Origin: Xestospongia muta
Lineage: Eukaryota; Porifera; Demospongiae; Haplosclerida; Petrosiidae
Assembly: GCA_963693285.1 (NCBI GenBank)
Contig: OY848923.1
Span: 5,115,609-5,179,608 of the forward strand
Direction: 5' to 3'
Length of the DNA: 64,000 nt
Made by a program: the position numbers and the translations under genes. Below, one piece after another: positions 32,068-42,987 of this stretch (positions within the stretch are counted from its first letter, which is position 1; the number at the start of each line of letters is the position of its first letter). Under the pieces are notes generated by a model that was given only the letters and a program-made list of their open reading frames with translations, searched no databases and was not told where the DNA came from.

Positions 32068-32230
32068 TTCATCCTGTTGTAATATTTAAGCATACATTGA
32101 CTGCTGTTTCATTGAGTTGTTTAAATTCTTAAATATAGTATGGATTTATAATTTAATACTAGGCATTTAATGTATAGCTCTGCAGCAAACAGCAATTCTA
32201 TATTACTACTACTTAAAATATAACAAGACA
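32068..32230. repeat. Duplicated right flank of the BEL insertion
   Basis: Starts ttcatcctgttgtaatattt and ends gataatatgtgg. It matches 42988-43163 closely. After 32230 the sequence changes to gttgtataattg while the other copy continues into an adhesin-like exon. This marks the border of a tandem duplication containing the BEL element. Confidence 0.85.
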
Positions 32231-32256
32231 TGATAATATGTGGGTTGTATAATTGT

Positions 32257-32870
32257 ATAATTCGTATTAGGGCTGTATCTTCGTTTTCTTCATGCTACTT
32301 CGACATCAAGTGGCTTCTACTTTCAGAATGTTCTATTTCATTTCAATAAAGCAACCAATAACCTGGCTGTATATAGAAAAATATATCAATCTGCTGTGGT
32401 ATTATTCAACATTGCTAATGTTATATTTGAACAAATTGAAGTTAGTAATCATAACACAAGTGGTTTAGTGTGTTTCAATAGCCAAATAACATTTGATGGG
32501 GATAGCATATTTTTAAACAATTCTGGCATTTATGGTGGAGGCATTGCTTTTGTATCAGTCTTCCTGATTATTACTAAATGAACATACAAAATAAAACACA
32601 GCACTAGAATTATAGTAAGAATGATGAGGAATAACTTCAAAGGAACAATCAGTGCTTTTTTTACATCAACTACTTGTGATACAAAGATTCCTCCACCTGA
32701 CATACTGGGAAAATTATTGAAAAATGATATGTTCACAGTTTTGTTGGTCAACAATACAGCTGCCATATCAGGTGACATACTATATGGTGGTAATGTTGAC
32801 AAATGTTATAAAGATGATAAGTTTAAAACCCTTTTTCACTACCCTCAACAGACAGGTCTATCAATAATGT
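32257..32870 (+). pseudogene. Beta-helix adhesin-like gene fragment (5' part)
   Basis: The plus strand is open from about 32257 to 32580 and reads SSGFYFQNVLFHFNKATNNL, VIFEQIEVSNHNTSGLVCFN and SIFLNNSGIYGGGIAF. These short N-rich, G-G-G-I repeats are typical of right-handed parallel beta-helix surface proteins. After a break, 32621-32870 gives TVLLVNNTAAISGDILYGGN and VDKCY, the usual end of the repeat region. I recall a large sponge family with this ending, followed by a CPFDYC-type module like that at 43158. The fragment is cut at 32870 by a BEL LTR. Function (surface recognition or adhesion) is inferred. Confidence 0.6.
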
Positions 32871-33044
32871 TGTAATATTTTGTACTAAGACAATCCCAAT
32901 AACTTATTAGTCAATCTTTACGATAGTTCAGTTCTCTTTTCTCTTTAATGTAAAATCACTTCACGTGGTCTTACAATAATTAATTAGGTCATAATAATAA
33001 ATGAATTAATGATAAATGAATAAACAATAAGTCGAAATCCAACA
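32871..33044 (-). repeat. BEL X2 3' LTR
   Basis: 174 bp, tgtaatattttgtactaag ... gtcgaaatccaaca. The internal flank tcctcccccg is the polypurine tract on the minus strand. Left flank (aatgt) and the flank right of the 5' LTR (ttcat) do not match, so no target duplication is preserved. Confidence 0.9.
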
Positions 33045-33180
33045 TCCTCCCCCGTTGACCAACAGTCAATCAGGAGATGGTTCATCTTCCAAAAAATCCT
33101 GAACATATTGAATGTTATCTGTAGCTACTTTAGCTGCAGCTCTTCTTGATCTGCATAGCAGTTCAGGTCTAATGACAGTA

Positions 33181-34195
33181 TCAGTGAGGTTCCAATGAGG
33201 CTTCTAACGGGTAAAGGTGGCAGACTGAACGTCGCAATGAAGTCAAACGACCTGACTTGGAGTGTAGTTGTACTACAGCTCCCCTAACATAACCATCTGA
33301 TCCAGTTATAACCTCTTCTACTATTGCTACCTTCCACTGTCCTTGAGGTCGATCCTGGTCATAGACTAATACAACATCTTCAACGGATGGAGATTTTGAG
33401 TTTGGGTTATGTTTTGAAATTTGATGACAGTGGCATTCTCTCAACTCAATTTAATACTCTGATTGCCATCTTTTCCAAAACTGGTTTGACAAATTATCAA
33501 AGAAGGCCATTCTTTTATTTAGATTAACTGACTGTACTGTTGTGTTGTAATCAAAATCTTCCGGGTAGTTACATGAGGGTAAGCTCAACAGCCTGTGTCC
33601 AACTAACAGGTGTGACAGAGTTAGTGTTTCTTGTAAATCATTGGATGAGACAAATGAAAGTGAACGGCTGTTCAAAACCATTTCAAATTCAATTAAGGCT
33701 GTGAGGAGCTCATCATAAGACAATGAGGAATTACCGAGGGTCTTCTTTGTAAATTTTAAGTCCATTTAACCTGCTGATTATGGAAGTGTTCTTTCACTTC
33801 AGCACTAGCAAACATTCTTCGAATGATGGTAGCAGCTGCCTTAAATGTGTGACCGTAATCCTTGTCTGGAGCTAAATCTTCTGAAACTGTTTAGAAATGT
33901 TGTGGTATTGAGATCTCTTACAAGATCTACGTGTACAGCCCTGACTAGAGTATAAAGACAGATCCATACTTTACTGGTCACACCAGATGTCTTGATAAAC
34001 AATGGCCCTGCAAAGTCAACACCAATGACTGAGAATGGTTGACCTCTGTTCACTCTGAATACAGGTAATGGAGGAGGAGGGGGCAACTGGTGGTGAGGAC
34101 CTTCTACCACGAATGAAGCAACGTTGAATTATCTTCTGAATTACTCATCCTTTGATGATCCAAAATCTTGATCTAAGTTATGTTAATGTCTCCTT
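33181..34195 (-). pseudogene. BEL X2 integrase and DUF5641
   Basis: DUF5641 at 33765-33181 (LLVGHRLLSLPSCNYPEDFD, NQFWKRWQSEY, VEDVVLVYDQDRPQGQWKVA). The integrase core is at about 34110-33850 (GQPFSVIGVDFAGPLFIK, KVWICLYTLVRAVHVDLVRD), with the second acidic residue region damaged and the glutamate region deleted (DLKFTKK joins directly). Confidence 0.82.
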
Positions 34196-35306
34196 TACCC
34201 CATTGTGTTTGACTCTTTCCTGACAATCTATCACAGTTAGTCTGCTGACTGGGTGTCCTGACTCTAATAGTATGGGGAACCTTGTGTCATGAGGTAAATT
34301 GGCATTCTCCAACCTTCCTCTACATCGAATTAATCTATTATCATCAAAAAACAGACCAAACTGTAACTTCCACAAACGATACTTTGGGTCAGATGACTGG
34401 CAATTAAGTAGCCAAAGTCTTCCTGTTTCTGCCAGAGTTCCTTCATTAGATGGCAATCCTCCTTTGAGCCATTTCATGAACTTTAGCACATACATAGTTA
34501 CTCAATAAAACCTTGATAATGAACTGAACCTCTGGATGAGAAAGAGACCTGGGTGTTTGGGTAAGTTGAATATTAGCAACATAAACCTCTGGATCTTAAC
34601 AATCATACCGATTCTAATATTTTCTTCATTCACCAACAAATACGTCACTTGACTATCTTTCTTCCTTTCTAATGAACACTTTTCGATTTCTTCTTCACTT
34701 ACATTGCCTACGGCTTCTGTATCTCTGGTGCCAGTCAACCAACTGGGTCCATTCCACCAAATCTTCTTCGACTGTAATGACTCTAAACCACTTCCCCTAG
34801 ATGGAATATCCACGGGTTGTCTCCACTATGACAATGTTTCCAATAATTGACTGGAACAAGTCTACGTATTTCTTGTATACAATTTTCTACAAATTGCTTC
34901 CATTGTTTGGTGACACCCTTGATCCAACACAACGCTACTTGAGAGTCAGTATAACACATTGGTTATCTAAGTTAATTTCTGGTTCTAATGCTAAGGAAAC
35001 AGTCAATGTGAGTCTAGCAAGTAGCAAACACGAAAGTAATTCTAATCTTGGAATAGTTTGGGTTGATAGTGGAGCTACTCTTGATTTGGTAGCAACAAAC
35101 TTTATCGAACCTCCACAGTCAGTCTCAATTAGTAAATAAATTACTGTGGCGTACACCTTCGATGACGCATCACAGAAACCTCTCAAGGAGTATCTAATAA
35201 TGTTGGATTCAGTACTAAGGTAACATCTATCTATAGTAACAGGTCCAGCACTTGAGAATCCAGCGATGACTTCTTTCCAACATTCTAATAACTCATTGGT
35301 AAGCAC
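34178..35306 (-). pseudogene. BEL X2 RNase H and integrase zinc region
   Basis: Minus strand 35306-34935: GFCDASSKVYATVIYLLIET (RNase H Asp) and TIPRLELLSCLLLARLTLTV (Glu). Frame 34813-34502: the linker SRGSGLESLQSKKIWWNGPS. Frame 34495-34178: LRGG-type linker and FFDDNRLIRCRGRLENANLP. Separate frames indicate at least two frameshifts. Confidence 0.82.
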
Positions 35307-35319
35307 TTGATCCCAGAAT

Positions 35320-36451
35320 ACATCTGATTTACAGAGCGACTGAAAGAATCAGAGCGACTGAAAGAATATCTTCAATTTAGCAGTCACTGGGGATACAAAC
35401 CCCAACAGGTCATAAATCTTTGCTACCAGACGGGCCATGTTCCATTTCGTTGGCTCTAATTGTTGGGCTTGCCTCTAGTAATGTGTTAAGATTATGACTT
35501 ATAGTAGCGTTGAGTAGGAAGGGACTTGCCATCACTCCAAATACTACTTGAGTAAAATGCAATGAAACAATTTTACGTGTAGAACTGTTAACGTTATCGA
35601 CCCAGAGGAATCGAAGTATATTCCAATCCTCTTCATCAATTCCTACCATCAAAAACGCCTTCTCTATGTTGGTTGAGAAAGCAACACGATGAACTCTAAA
35701 ATGAATGAGAATATTTATGATGTTTTGATCAAATTTTAGTCCCTTGTGTAGGCAGTTGTTAAGTGAAGTTCCATTTTTGCCCTTTGCAGATGCGTCATAT
35801 ACAATTCTTATTTTGGTAGTAGATTTGTCTGTACGAACAACAGCATGATCAGGTATGTATTGGATTCGTCCTTGTTGTTCGTTGATGATGCTATCATACT
35901 CCTGAAGGAGTTTTGGAGTGTGATGCAATCGTTTCAAAAAACTGGTGAGACAATTTTTACCAAACGTCTTGATACTTAGAGCTTCAGTGTGGGTAGCTGA
36001 TAATGACAAGGTGTTCTTGACACGGTCAATGGCATAAGAGTGTTGGCTACCACTGTCTAGAATTAACCTGACCCTCATGGTCACGGCAGGATGATCTGGA
36101 TTGTAGATGGTGACACTAGCTGTTTGGAGAAATACAAGTGTATTCTGTGTTGTTGACGATGTGATGTTGTTTACACTGGTAGTTGATATAGGTGGTGAGT
36201 TACTGGGGTGTGTCTGTGGGTGTGTCATGGGCTCTCCTTGTGCACAAATACTGCCATGATGTCGGGCTTTGCAGTGATAACACCTTCTTCCTGATCGACA
36301 GTTAACAGCAAGGTCACCCTTCCGAAGGCAAATAAAACAATGTCCTGAGGATTTGAGTACATCCTTTCTAGTGTTAAGTGTGTCAAACTTCTTGCAGAAC
36401 GATGGAGTGTGGGACTCATTGCAGTAAACACAATTAGTACTAGGGGAGTTA
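35320..36451 (-). pseudogene. BEL X2 gag zinc knuckles, protease and partial RT
   Basis: Minus frame 36459-35410 runs open for 349 codons across fused parts: zinc knuckles (NCVYCNESHTPSFC, CFICLRKGDLAVNC, RRCYHCKARHHGSIC), protease (RVRLILDSGSQHSYAIDRV), a deletion joining it at about 35955 to the RT lead-in (LKRLHHTPKLLQEYDSIINE), then [58 protein letters not shown]. It lacks the YVDD box. The open frame is a product of two in-frame deletions. Confidence 0.85.
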
Positions 36452-36577
36452 CCGTTCACCGGGATTTATTGACGACCGATAAAATTTGGCAAATTGGGGA
36501 ATTTCGAAAAATCGTCAAATTAAATGCAGTCAAAATTTATCACGTGTTTGCAACGCCCACAATTTTAATCTGTACAC

Positions 36578-37995
36578 GTGAAAGATTGTGGCTGCATGTC
36601 CTCTCATATGGCTCATGTATACGATTATTTTAAGTGTAGTCAGACTACTGAGATACCATCTAGCCTCACCAAAGAAGAAGTCAAACAGGCAGATGAACTA
36701 GTTGAAAAAGTAAGAGAAGCTACTGAGCCCAAACACTGTGAAAAATATGCCACCTACACTAGTACAGAGAGAGCCAAAATTGGGAAATATGCTACAGAAA
36801 ATGGCACTACAAGAGCAATTAGATTTTTTTCATAGCACTGGAAGAAGAATATTCCAGAAGCTACAGTAAGGCGTCTAAAGGGTGAATACCTACAACAACT
36901 TGATAAACAGAAGGATACAGGCAAACCAGTTGAATCTTTACCAACAAAACCACAAGGAAGGCCATATCTAGTTGGTGCAGAACTAGATCAAGCAATTAAA
37001 GATTACTTAGTATCATTAAGGACAGCTGGTGGAGTTGTCAATACTGCCATCACTTTAGCAGCTGCAGAAGGAATTATTACTGCTCGATATCCCGGCAAAC
37101 TTCAGAAACAGGGTGGTGATTTTTGCATTGGTAAAGATTGGGCAGAGTCATTGTTGAAGTGTATGGGATTCGTTAAGAGAAAGGTATCCAATGCAGGAAA
37201 GGTTCTAGTAGCTGAATTTGAAGAGTTGAAAGAACAGTTTATAGCTGATATTGCTGCAGAGGTATTATGAACGATATTCCACCGGATTTAATCATTAATT
37301 GGGACCAGACCGGACTTAAGATTGTCCCAACAGGTGAATGGGACCATGAATCTCGTGGGAGAAAAAGTCGTTTCTATCTTTGGAAGTGATGACAAAAGAG
37401 AAATAACAACTGTTTTGGCAGCAACAAGTAGTGGAAAGTATCTGCCACCTCAACTTTTGTAAAAAGGTACGACAGAAAGGTGTCATCCAGTTGTTGCTTT
37501 TTCATGTGGATGGGACATTTGGCACTCCAGTAATCACTGGTCCAATGAGGACACAATGAAAAGATACTTGGATACAATAAGACTCCCTTTGTAAATGAAC
37601 AACGCAAGAAATTATTTTTAAGCTCAACACATCAAGCTCTTGTCATCTTTGATGGATTTAGAGAACAGAACACACCAGACTTTTTTTCAATACTAGGAAA
37701 AAACAACATCAGCTGTGTAAGAATTCCACCTAACTGCACTGACAAAATTCGACCACTTGATATTTCTGTCAACAAATCAATGAAAAGTGAGCTTAAAAAG
37801 CAGTTTCAATTGCATTATGCTAATGAAGTGAAAAAGCAGCTATCCAATAATGTACCACTTCAAGAAATAAAAACTGACTTAAATTTATCAACTATTAAAA
37901 CACCTAGTGCTTCATGGATAATGTCTTCATGGCATGAAATTGAAAAGCAACCTGAATTGGCAATAAATGGATTTAGGAAAGCTAGGAATTCTTGA
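36578..37995 (+). pseudogene. Pogo/DDE_1 transposase, degenerate
   Basis: N-terminus KCSQTTEIPSSLTKEEVKQA with an HTH-like region (YTSTERAKIGKYATENGTTR), then GRPYLVGAELDQAIKDYLV, GGVVNTAITLAAAEGII, KDWAESLLKCMGFVKRK and VAEFEELKEQFIADI. The catalytic core shows NWDQTGLKIVPTGEW (first Asp, near 37300), YLPPQLL, WDIWHSSNHWSNEDTMKRYL, VIFDGFREQNTP (second Asp, near 37650) and NCTDKIRPLDISVNKSM (third Asp, near 37740). The end reads SASWIMSSWHEIEK ... AINGFRKA. At least five stops or frameshifts (36832, 37268, 37458, 37592 and others). Confidence 0.85.
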
Positions 37996-38159
37996 CATTA
38001 TAGACCATTCATAAGTATTTAATCATTGTAACAAAAATATATAATCAATTCATTTATTGTGACATTACTTATGGAAATAGTGAAAATAATTTTTCTCAAA
38101 ACATGTAATAAGATGGTCCCTCATTAATGATTGCTTGAATTGTGGTTTTGCTGGATCAG

Positions 38160-38650
38160 TGTTATGAGCTAGACTAACCAATACAGCACTAGCAAACAAA
38201 GCACAGTCCTTTCATCCGACTTGCTTTTGAATAGCAGCCATTTCAACAGTTACTTTCCTACCAAACAATTTCTCAAGTAGATGCATAGTACCATCATCAA
38301 TTGAAGTGAACAATGAATCATATATTGTGACACTGTCTACAGATTTAGACTTTCCACCTAAACTAATAGTTGATAGCACTATCCAATGATGACGCTCATG
38401 ACAATGGATGACTTGGAGTACTTCTTTACCAGCTGGAAAAGGAGAAATGGTGTGACATTGTTGCAGTAGTGTTGACTGGAAGCCACATATATGTTTGTGG
38501 CTGAATTGATGTATCAAAGACTGCAAAGTTCATAATTTGATCATTTACAGCAGAACCATTTTTAATGATTTCTTTGTCCTCAAAACTGAGACGCAATTGA
38601 TGAAATTCTAACCATAGTTCCATTTCAGTGGCGCTATCGATCTCATCTGT
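38160..38650 (-). pseudogene. Ulp1-like (C48) cysteine protease
   Basis: Minus strand: MELWLEFHQLRLSFEDKEII, NGSAVNDQIMNFA, frameshift, then QSLIHQFSHKHICGFQSTLL, VLQVIHCHERHHWIVLSTI (catalytic His), VDSVTIYDSLF (Asp) and AAIQKQVG, stop, KDCALFASA (Cys with the preceding Gln). The order His-Asp-Gln-Cys fits SUMO/ubiquitin-like protease family C48. Known members of this family cleave or remove SUMO; related genes are cargo in several transposon families. Here a frameshift near 38520 and a TGA at about 38219 inactivate it. It converges with the transposase inside the same terminal repeats. Confidence 0.82.
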
Positions 38651-39172
38651 TTTTCTCTTTTTGGTAATGCTTCAGATGAATCAATTGTGATGACAGGAAA
38701 TATCAAGGCTAAAACCTTCAACTTTCAAATTGCTATTTTGATCACGACGAAAGATGTATGTACATGTATTTCTAAACCTCCTTGAGAAAGATCATGACTA
38801 TACATTCTACTACCGATAACTTCACAAAGTATTACACCACCTTTCCTTAAAAATATGGTACAGACAGCACAAAATTTTTTTGGCACATGACCAATGATAG
38901 TACCATATTTTGTGACTGGTACAGCATATCTATCAGATGTATATTACTTGACTCTGCTACACAAAGTAAGTTTTCTCTAACAATACCATTCCATACACTT
39001 TTGTACACATGGTAGCCTCTAACAACCGAATCAAACCCAAATTCTATTTTATTTCATTAAATTGGGTGTGGTAACAAGACAGGTGTTAAATTCGTCAATT
39101 TAATCTTGTCAATTATAAAATTTTACAATTCCGCTAAATTTTATCTTCGCCAATAAATCCTGGTATACAGTA

Positions 39173-40056
39173 TCAGACATAAAGATTGCTGTATGGACTG
39201 ACCTCTGATTTTGTGGTGTACGATGAACCGAGACTGTTTCTGATCTCTCTCTTGCACTGATTTCCATTTTTACAATTTGTAATAGCGTATGAAGTTCCCA
39301 ATTCTCTCCTGTGACTGTCCAGCTGATGATTAATCAGAACTCCGGAGGTAATTTGTTCATCAGCACTGATGAGAGTAGACTGCTGTATGACGTTGCACTA
39401 ATTCTGAGTGACTTGAGTCCTCTTACGTGTGATTCCACTGTATCATATAGTCGTTGTAAATTCTTGAGATTGGTGCTCGAAGTGACAGCATTTAACTGAA
39501 GAAGTGCTTCCATGTGACGATTTATGATTAACTGCTTGTTTCCGAACCTTTGCTTTAAAATGTCAATTGCTTCCTCATAATTAGAAGATGTTAGGGGTAG
39601 TCCCACAATTGCATCAGCAGCAGACCGATCCAGTAATGAATTCAGGTAATTAAACTTGTCTATATTTGACAGTGACGGATTCTTGTGTACAGCTGATTCA
39701 AAGGACTCCCAGAAGGTAGTCCACATAGTTAAATTGCCATTAAAATGTCTCAGGGTAAGTTTGTGAAGTTTAACTTGAGTGGGTTGTTCCGTATTTCCCG
39801 AAACAGTTGCGGAAAAAATAGTTAAAGGATCTTCAGTTCTTGGGTTAATTAATGTAGACTGTGTAGTCTCCAAGGTTGGTGGGGTGACCTAGTTGGTGTA
39901 GTTGATCTAGTTACTCTTACAAACTCTAGCGAAACACTTTTATTAGGTGATTTACATTTTGTCTTTATCCTTCCTAGCTCTAACACCGCCAGTTTGATGT
40001 TCTCTTGAATGGCGTCTGACTGTTAGATTTCTGCTTCCAACCCTTCATCTTCCGTT
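39173..40056 (-). pseudogene. BEL X2 gag, central and C-terminal part
   Basis: Minus frame 39873-39334: METTQSTLINPRTEDPLTIF, LTLRHFNGNLTMWTTFWESF, IDKFNYLNSLLDRSAADAIV, YEEAIDILKQRFGNKQLIIN, typical of the BEL gag (DUF1759-type) domain. After a stop, 39310-39173 continues ISWTVTGENWELHTLLQIV up to the pogo-like insertion. The N-terminal part lies beyond the hAT element at 42513-42790. Confidence 0.83.
40049..40056. repeat. 8-bp target duplication (left), CTTCCGTT
   Basis: Matches 42505-42512 (CTTCCATT) with one difference. The uninterrupted site occurs in X1 gag (cttccgttacttc near 31597). Confidence 0.88.
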
Positions 40057-42504
40057 CAGTGCTTGAATTGTAAAATTTCAACAAAGTATACTCTACTATT
40101 ATAGTTTTAGAAAAGTATTTTTTAACAAAAAAATACACAATAATTATACATCTTGTTTGAGTTTTTTCCACAAACAAAAGTACTCGTGTTCTTTATCAGC
40201 ATTGTTTTTCCTTCGTCTTGCTTTGCTGTCATCAGATGAGCAACGCTTCTTTGTGATCCATTTCCGTATGTATGGAGAAGGGTCAAAATGAATGGGTGGT
40301 GGCTCAACAATTTTGATAAACATCAATGATGAGAGCGTTTTTATTGTTAATGATGATCTAACTGGTGTAGCTAAGATGTTCATCTGGCTAAAGCCCCTTT
40401 CACAGTCTGCTGATGATACTACAATTGTATTGACAACATTTATAAGACTAGATAAGGCTGCTGGAGGTTCCCTGTTTCCTTTATGATATCTATATATTCT
40501 CGGAGGCCTCTTCTTCTTGTTGCTTCTAACTCATTTAGATGGAACAGATCACACAAAAAACAATGTCCTCTTGCCCATATGTTAATGTGCAATCTGTGGG
40601 CCATTGTAAAGGATCTAGTACATTTATTGCAGCACTCAACAGTGCCTCTGTTTTTGATTACAAGACATCAGTCTTTTTTCCAGATTTATTGCCAGACTTC
40701 GCATGAACTGTTCATATTGAATTTGTACATCAGACTTTCTGCTGTCAGTTACAACGACACTTTTGAAGTTGTTTTTTGCTTCACTGTTCCCTTCAACAGC
40801 AGATTTTGCTTCCTTGTACTGTATCCCTGGATAGTATACCATTGACAAAAACACACGAATTTGTCGCTGTACAAGAGTGTGAGCTCTAGGTAGCATGAGA
40901 TTCCTTTCTTCACTAGCTATTACGAGATGAGCATGTAGAGGTGCATAGAGGTCCCAAACTACTTTCACAGTATGAAAACTTGATGCCACCCAATGTGTAT
41001 CTAGTATACACCCAACAGTGTGAAATATACATGCCAAGTCATTGCAGACCTCTTCAAGTTCTCTTCGATTTTTTGAAGAAGTATGATATAAGCAGTATAG
41101 CTTATCAAAGAATGCTTTGAAGTGATTTGTACCTGAGACTTCATGTATTGCATCACCTACAGCTAATTCTAACCCATGGTTCATACAATGCCATATGATC
41201 ACATTCGGAAAAACCTGTTGTATCCTTGATGCCACACCAGATCGTGACCTTAACATGACAGAAGCACTGTCCGAGGCAAAACAAATCAACTTTTCTGATA
41301 GCACGTGTAAAGTAAATCCGTACATGTCGAGACATTCCATCAGAGTGCTAAAGATGAACTCAGCTCCTTGATCATCTAACTCAATAATATCAAGAAAAAA
41401 TGTGGTAGGCTCTGGGAGGCATACTTTAATATAAATAATGATAGCTGACTTTTTGCTAATAGTTGTGGACTCATCCTTAATGATGGACATTTTTGTGTGA
41501 CTATCAATTACCATTTTGCAAATTTTAAACCACATTTCATCCCCAATATGGTCAAGGATGGCACGGCAAGACTTGTCAGATTGAAGAGTTGTGCCAATAT
41601 CTACACCATTTAAAATACTTACATCACACTCAGTTGGCATGTCACTAAATGGACGGCCTAATTTACCAATCTTATAAGCTATTCGAAACAGTTTCTTTCT
41701 TGATGCAAACTGCTTCTCATTCATTCTCAAAACATTATTTTCCAATGTTTGTTTACTGTTTGTTTACTGGCATTTTGCATAATTCTCTCTGCCTGCATTT
41801 GACCAACTGATTCTTTGTGTCACTTAATCATGTTTCTTAGAGACATCAGCTGTTTCTCTTTATTAACACCTGTAGCCATTACTAATGTAGATTGCTACTC
41901 TTTTTAAATGTGGATGCTTTTACCACTGTAACATCCAAGATTAGAAACCTCATTACAAACAGAGTACCCCAGTTTTTCATTATTACTGACTGACCATGGG
42001 TAATCTCGTTTCTTGCTTTGTCACATTTTCTTGTCCCAGCAAGAAGGCCACGTGTGTACGGCTGGAACTACTGGCCCCTCGACAGGCTCGACTGGCTCCA
42101 TGGAATGATTGACGTCATCTGGTGCATCTAGGTCAACCTCAGGCTCCTCGACCTCAGAATTAAAATCACCTTCTCCTTCCACCTCGTCTTCAGAGTAATC
42201 TATTCATGACATAGGTTCAGTGGTACTGGTATTCGTATTCATAGAAAAATAGGAAGAGAAGTCAGCTTGCTTCGTCATTTTGACAGTAAGAACGGTAGGT
42301 GTGGCTATTGACATGGGTGTGGCATTCAAATGTGTGGTTTCACTTCATTGACTTAAAGTCGGCTGACAGGTGAGTGACTAGACTAGACTCTGCTAGCAAC
42401 TGTAGTAAGTTAGCAACACAGTATTAACTATGTATACTATAGCCAAATGGAGCTGTAACAATGTATACGGCGTATACTCCCGTATACGCTCAATTCGAGC
42501 ACTG
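40057..42504 (-). mobile_element. hAT-family DNA transposon in BEL X2 gag
   Basis: 2.45 kb with terminal inverted repeats CAGTGCTTGAATTG (left) and CAATTCGAGCACTG (right), and 8-bp target duplications, all hallmarks of hAT. It carries a minus-strand transposase relative of the KIAA1586/ZNF862-like group. It is present only in X2, so it inserted after the BEL was duplicated. Confidence 0.9.
40630..42330 (-). pseudogene. hAT transposase (KIAA1586/ZNF862-like), partly open
   Basis: The longest coding run in the window: minus frame 41745-40636 is open for 369 codons. It shows FRIAYKIGKLGRPFSDMP, DEMWFKICKMVIDSHTKMSI, a DESTTISKKSAIIIYIK segment, LICFASDSASVMLRSRSGVA, FPNVIIWHCMNHGLELAVGD (HCMNH as in hAT-like proteins) and LDTHWVASSFHTVKVVWDLY. 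Upstream (41746-42330) the N-terminus survives with breaks: MTKQADFSSYFS, an acidic stretch, RDYPWSVSNNEKLGYSVC (BED-like) and HKESVGQMQAERIMQNA. The hAT dimerisation end is missing or degraded below 40636 (KKRCSSDDSKARRRK near 40220-40260). Confidence 0.82.
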
Positions 42505-42512
42505 CTTCCATT
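42505..42512. repeat. 8-bp target duplication (right), CTTCCATT
   Basis: One mismatch to 40049-40056; sequence then resumes as BEL X2 gag. Confidence 0.88.
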
Positions 42513-42790
42513 ACTTATAACAACTCACTATCGAGTCCTTTGAATATCTCACTCTTCTCTATAAGTACCATTTTCTTTTGATCCAATTGTGTAACATCTG
42601 GACTACACTCTTCTAACAGCTCGCTTATCTTCGATAAAAGTCGAGTTACTACTGACCTATGAGCACTGCCCACCTTTTTCTTTCTTCCAATTCCGTCTGA
42701 TGACATGACTGAAATCGACCACGTTCACGTGTCAGTTGAAATCCGTTTCAATCCTGCTAACAATTCGACTAACAGTTTCTCGACAGATCT
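42513..42790 (-). pseudogene. BEL X2 gag N-terminus
   Basis: Minus frame 42706-42515: MSSDGIGRKKKVGSAHRSVV, TRLLSKISELLEECSPDVTQ. Equivalent to 31591-31818 of X1. Interrupted on its C-terminal side by the hAT element. Confidence 0.83.
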
Positions 42791-42804
42791 GGTTCGGTGG
42801 ACCA

Positions 42805-42987
42805 TGTAATATTTTGTACTAAGACAATCCCAATAACTTAATAGTCGATCTTTACAATAGCTCAGTTCTCTTTTCTCTTTAATGTAAAATCAGTTCACGT
42901 GGTCTCACAATAATTAATTAGGTCATAATAATAAATGAAATAATGATAAATGAATAAATGAATAAACAATAAGTCCAAATCCGTACA
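42805..42987 (-). repeat. BEL X2 5' LTR
   Basis: 183 bp, tgtaatattttgtactaag ... caaatccgtaca. Longer than the X1 LTR mainly through an extra aatgaataa unit. Primer-binding-like sequence inside at 42789-42804. Confidence 0.9.

Larger units (their letters stand above)
36452..39170 (+). mobile_element. Pogo-like DNA transposon with Ulp1-type protease gene
   Basis: A 2.72-kb element with imperfect ~50-bp terminal inverted repeats (left ccgttcaccgggatttattg, right end reverse complement ctgtataccaggatttattg) and TA target duplication, inserted in BEL X2 gag. It holds a DDE_1-type transposase pseudogene on the plus strand and a convergent C48 (Ulp1-like) cysteine protease pseudogene on the minus strand. 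The same left end, truncated, sits at the same gag position in X3 (61757). Confidence 0.83.
36450..39172. repeat. TA target duplication of the pogo-like element
   Basis: TA at 36450-36451 and at 39171-39172 flank the element. Removing the element and one TA puts the two BEL gag segments back in the same reading frame, which supports these exact ends. Confidence 0.8.
32871..42987 (-). mobile_element. BEL/Pao retrotransposon X2, minus strand, with pogo-like and hAT insertions
   Basis: A 10.1-kb interval bounded by LTRs 32871-33044 and 42805-42987. Minus-strand gag, protease, RT, RNase H, integrase and DUF5641 fragments are interrupted by a pogo-like transposon (36452-39170) and a hAT element (40057-42504). 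The YVDD part of RT is deleted (junction near 35478). It separates two pieces of an adhesin-like host gene. No envelope-like gene is seen. Confidence 0.88.

Noticed and set aside
32530..32802. Minus-strand frame with a convincing transmembrane helix
   Set aside because: The opposite strand reads as the recognisable adhesin-like repeat end (DILYGGNVDKCY), and the minus frame has no start context or partner exons. The hydrophobic run is probably the complement of A/T-rich coding, though the 32575-32650 stretch remains unexplained.
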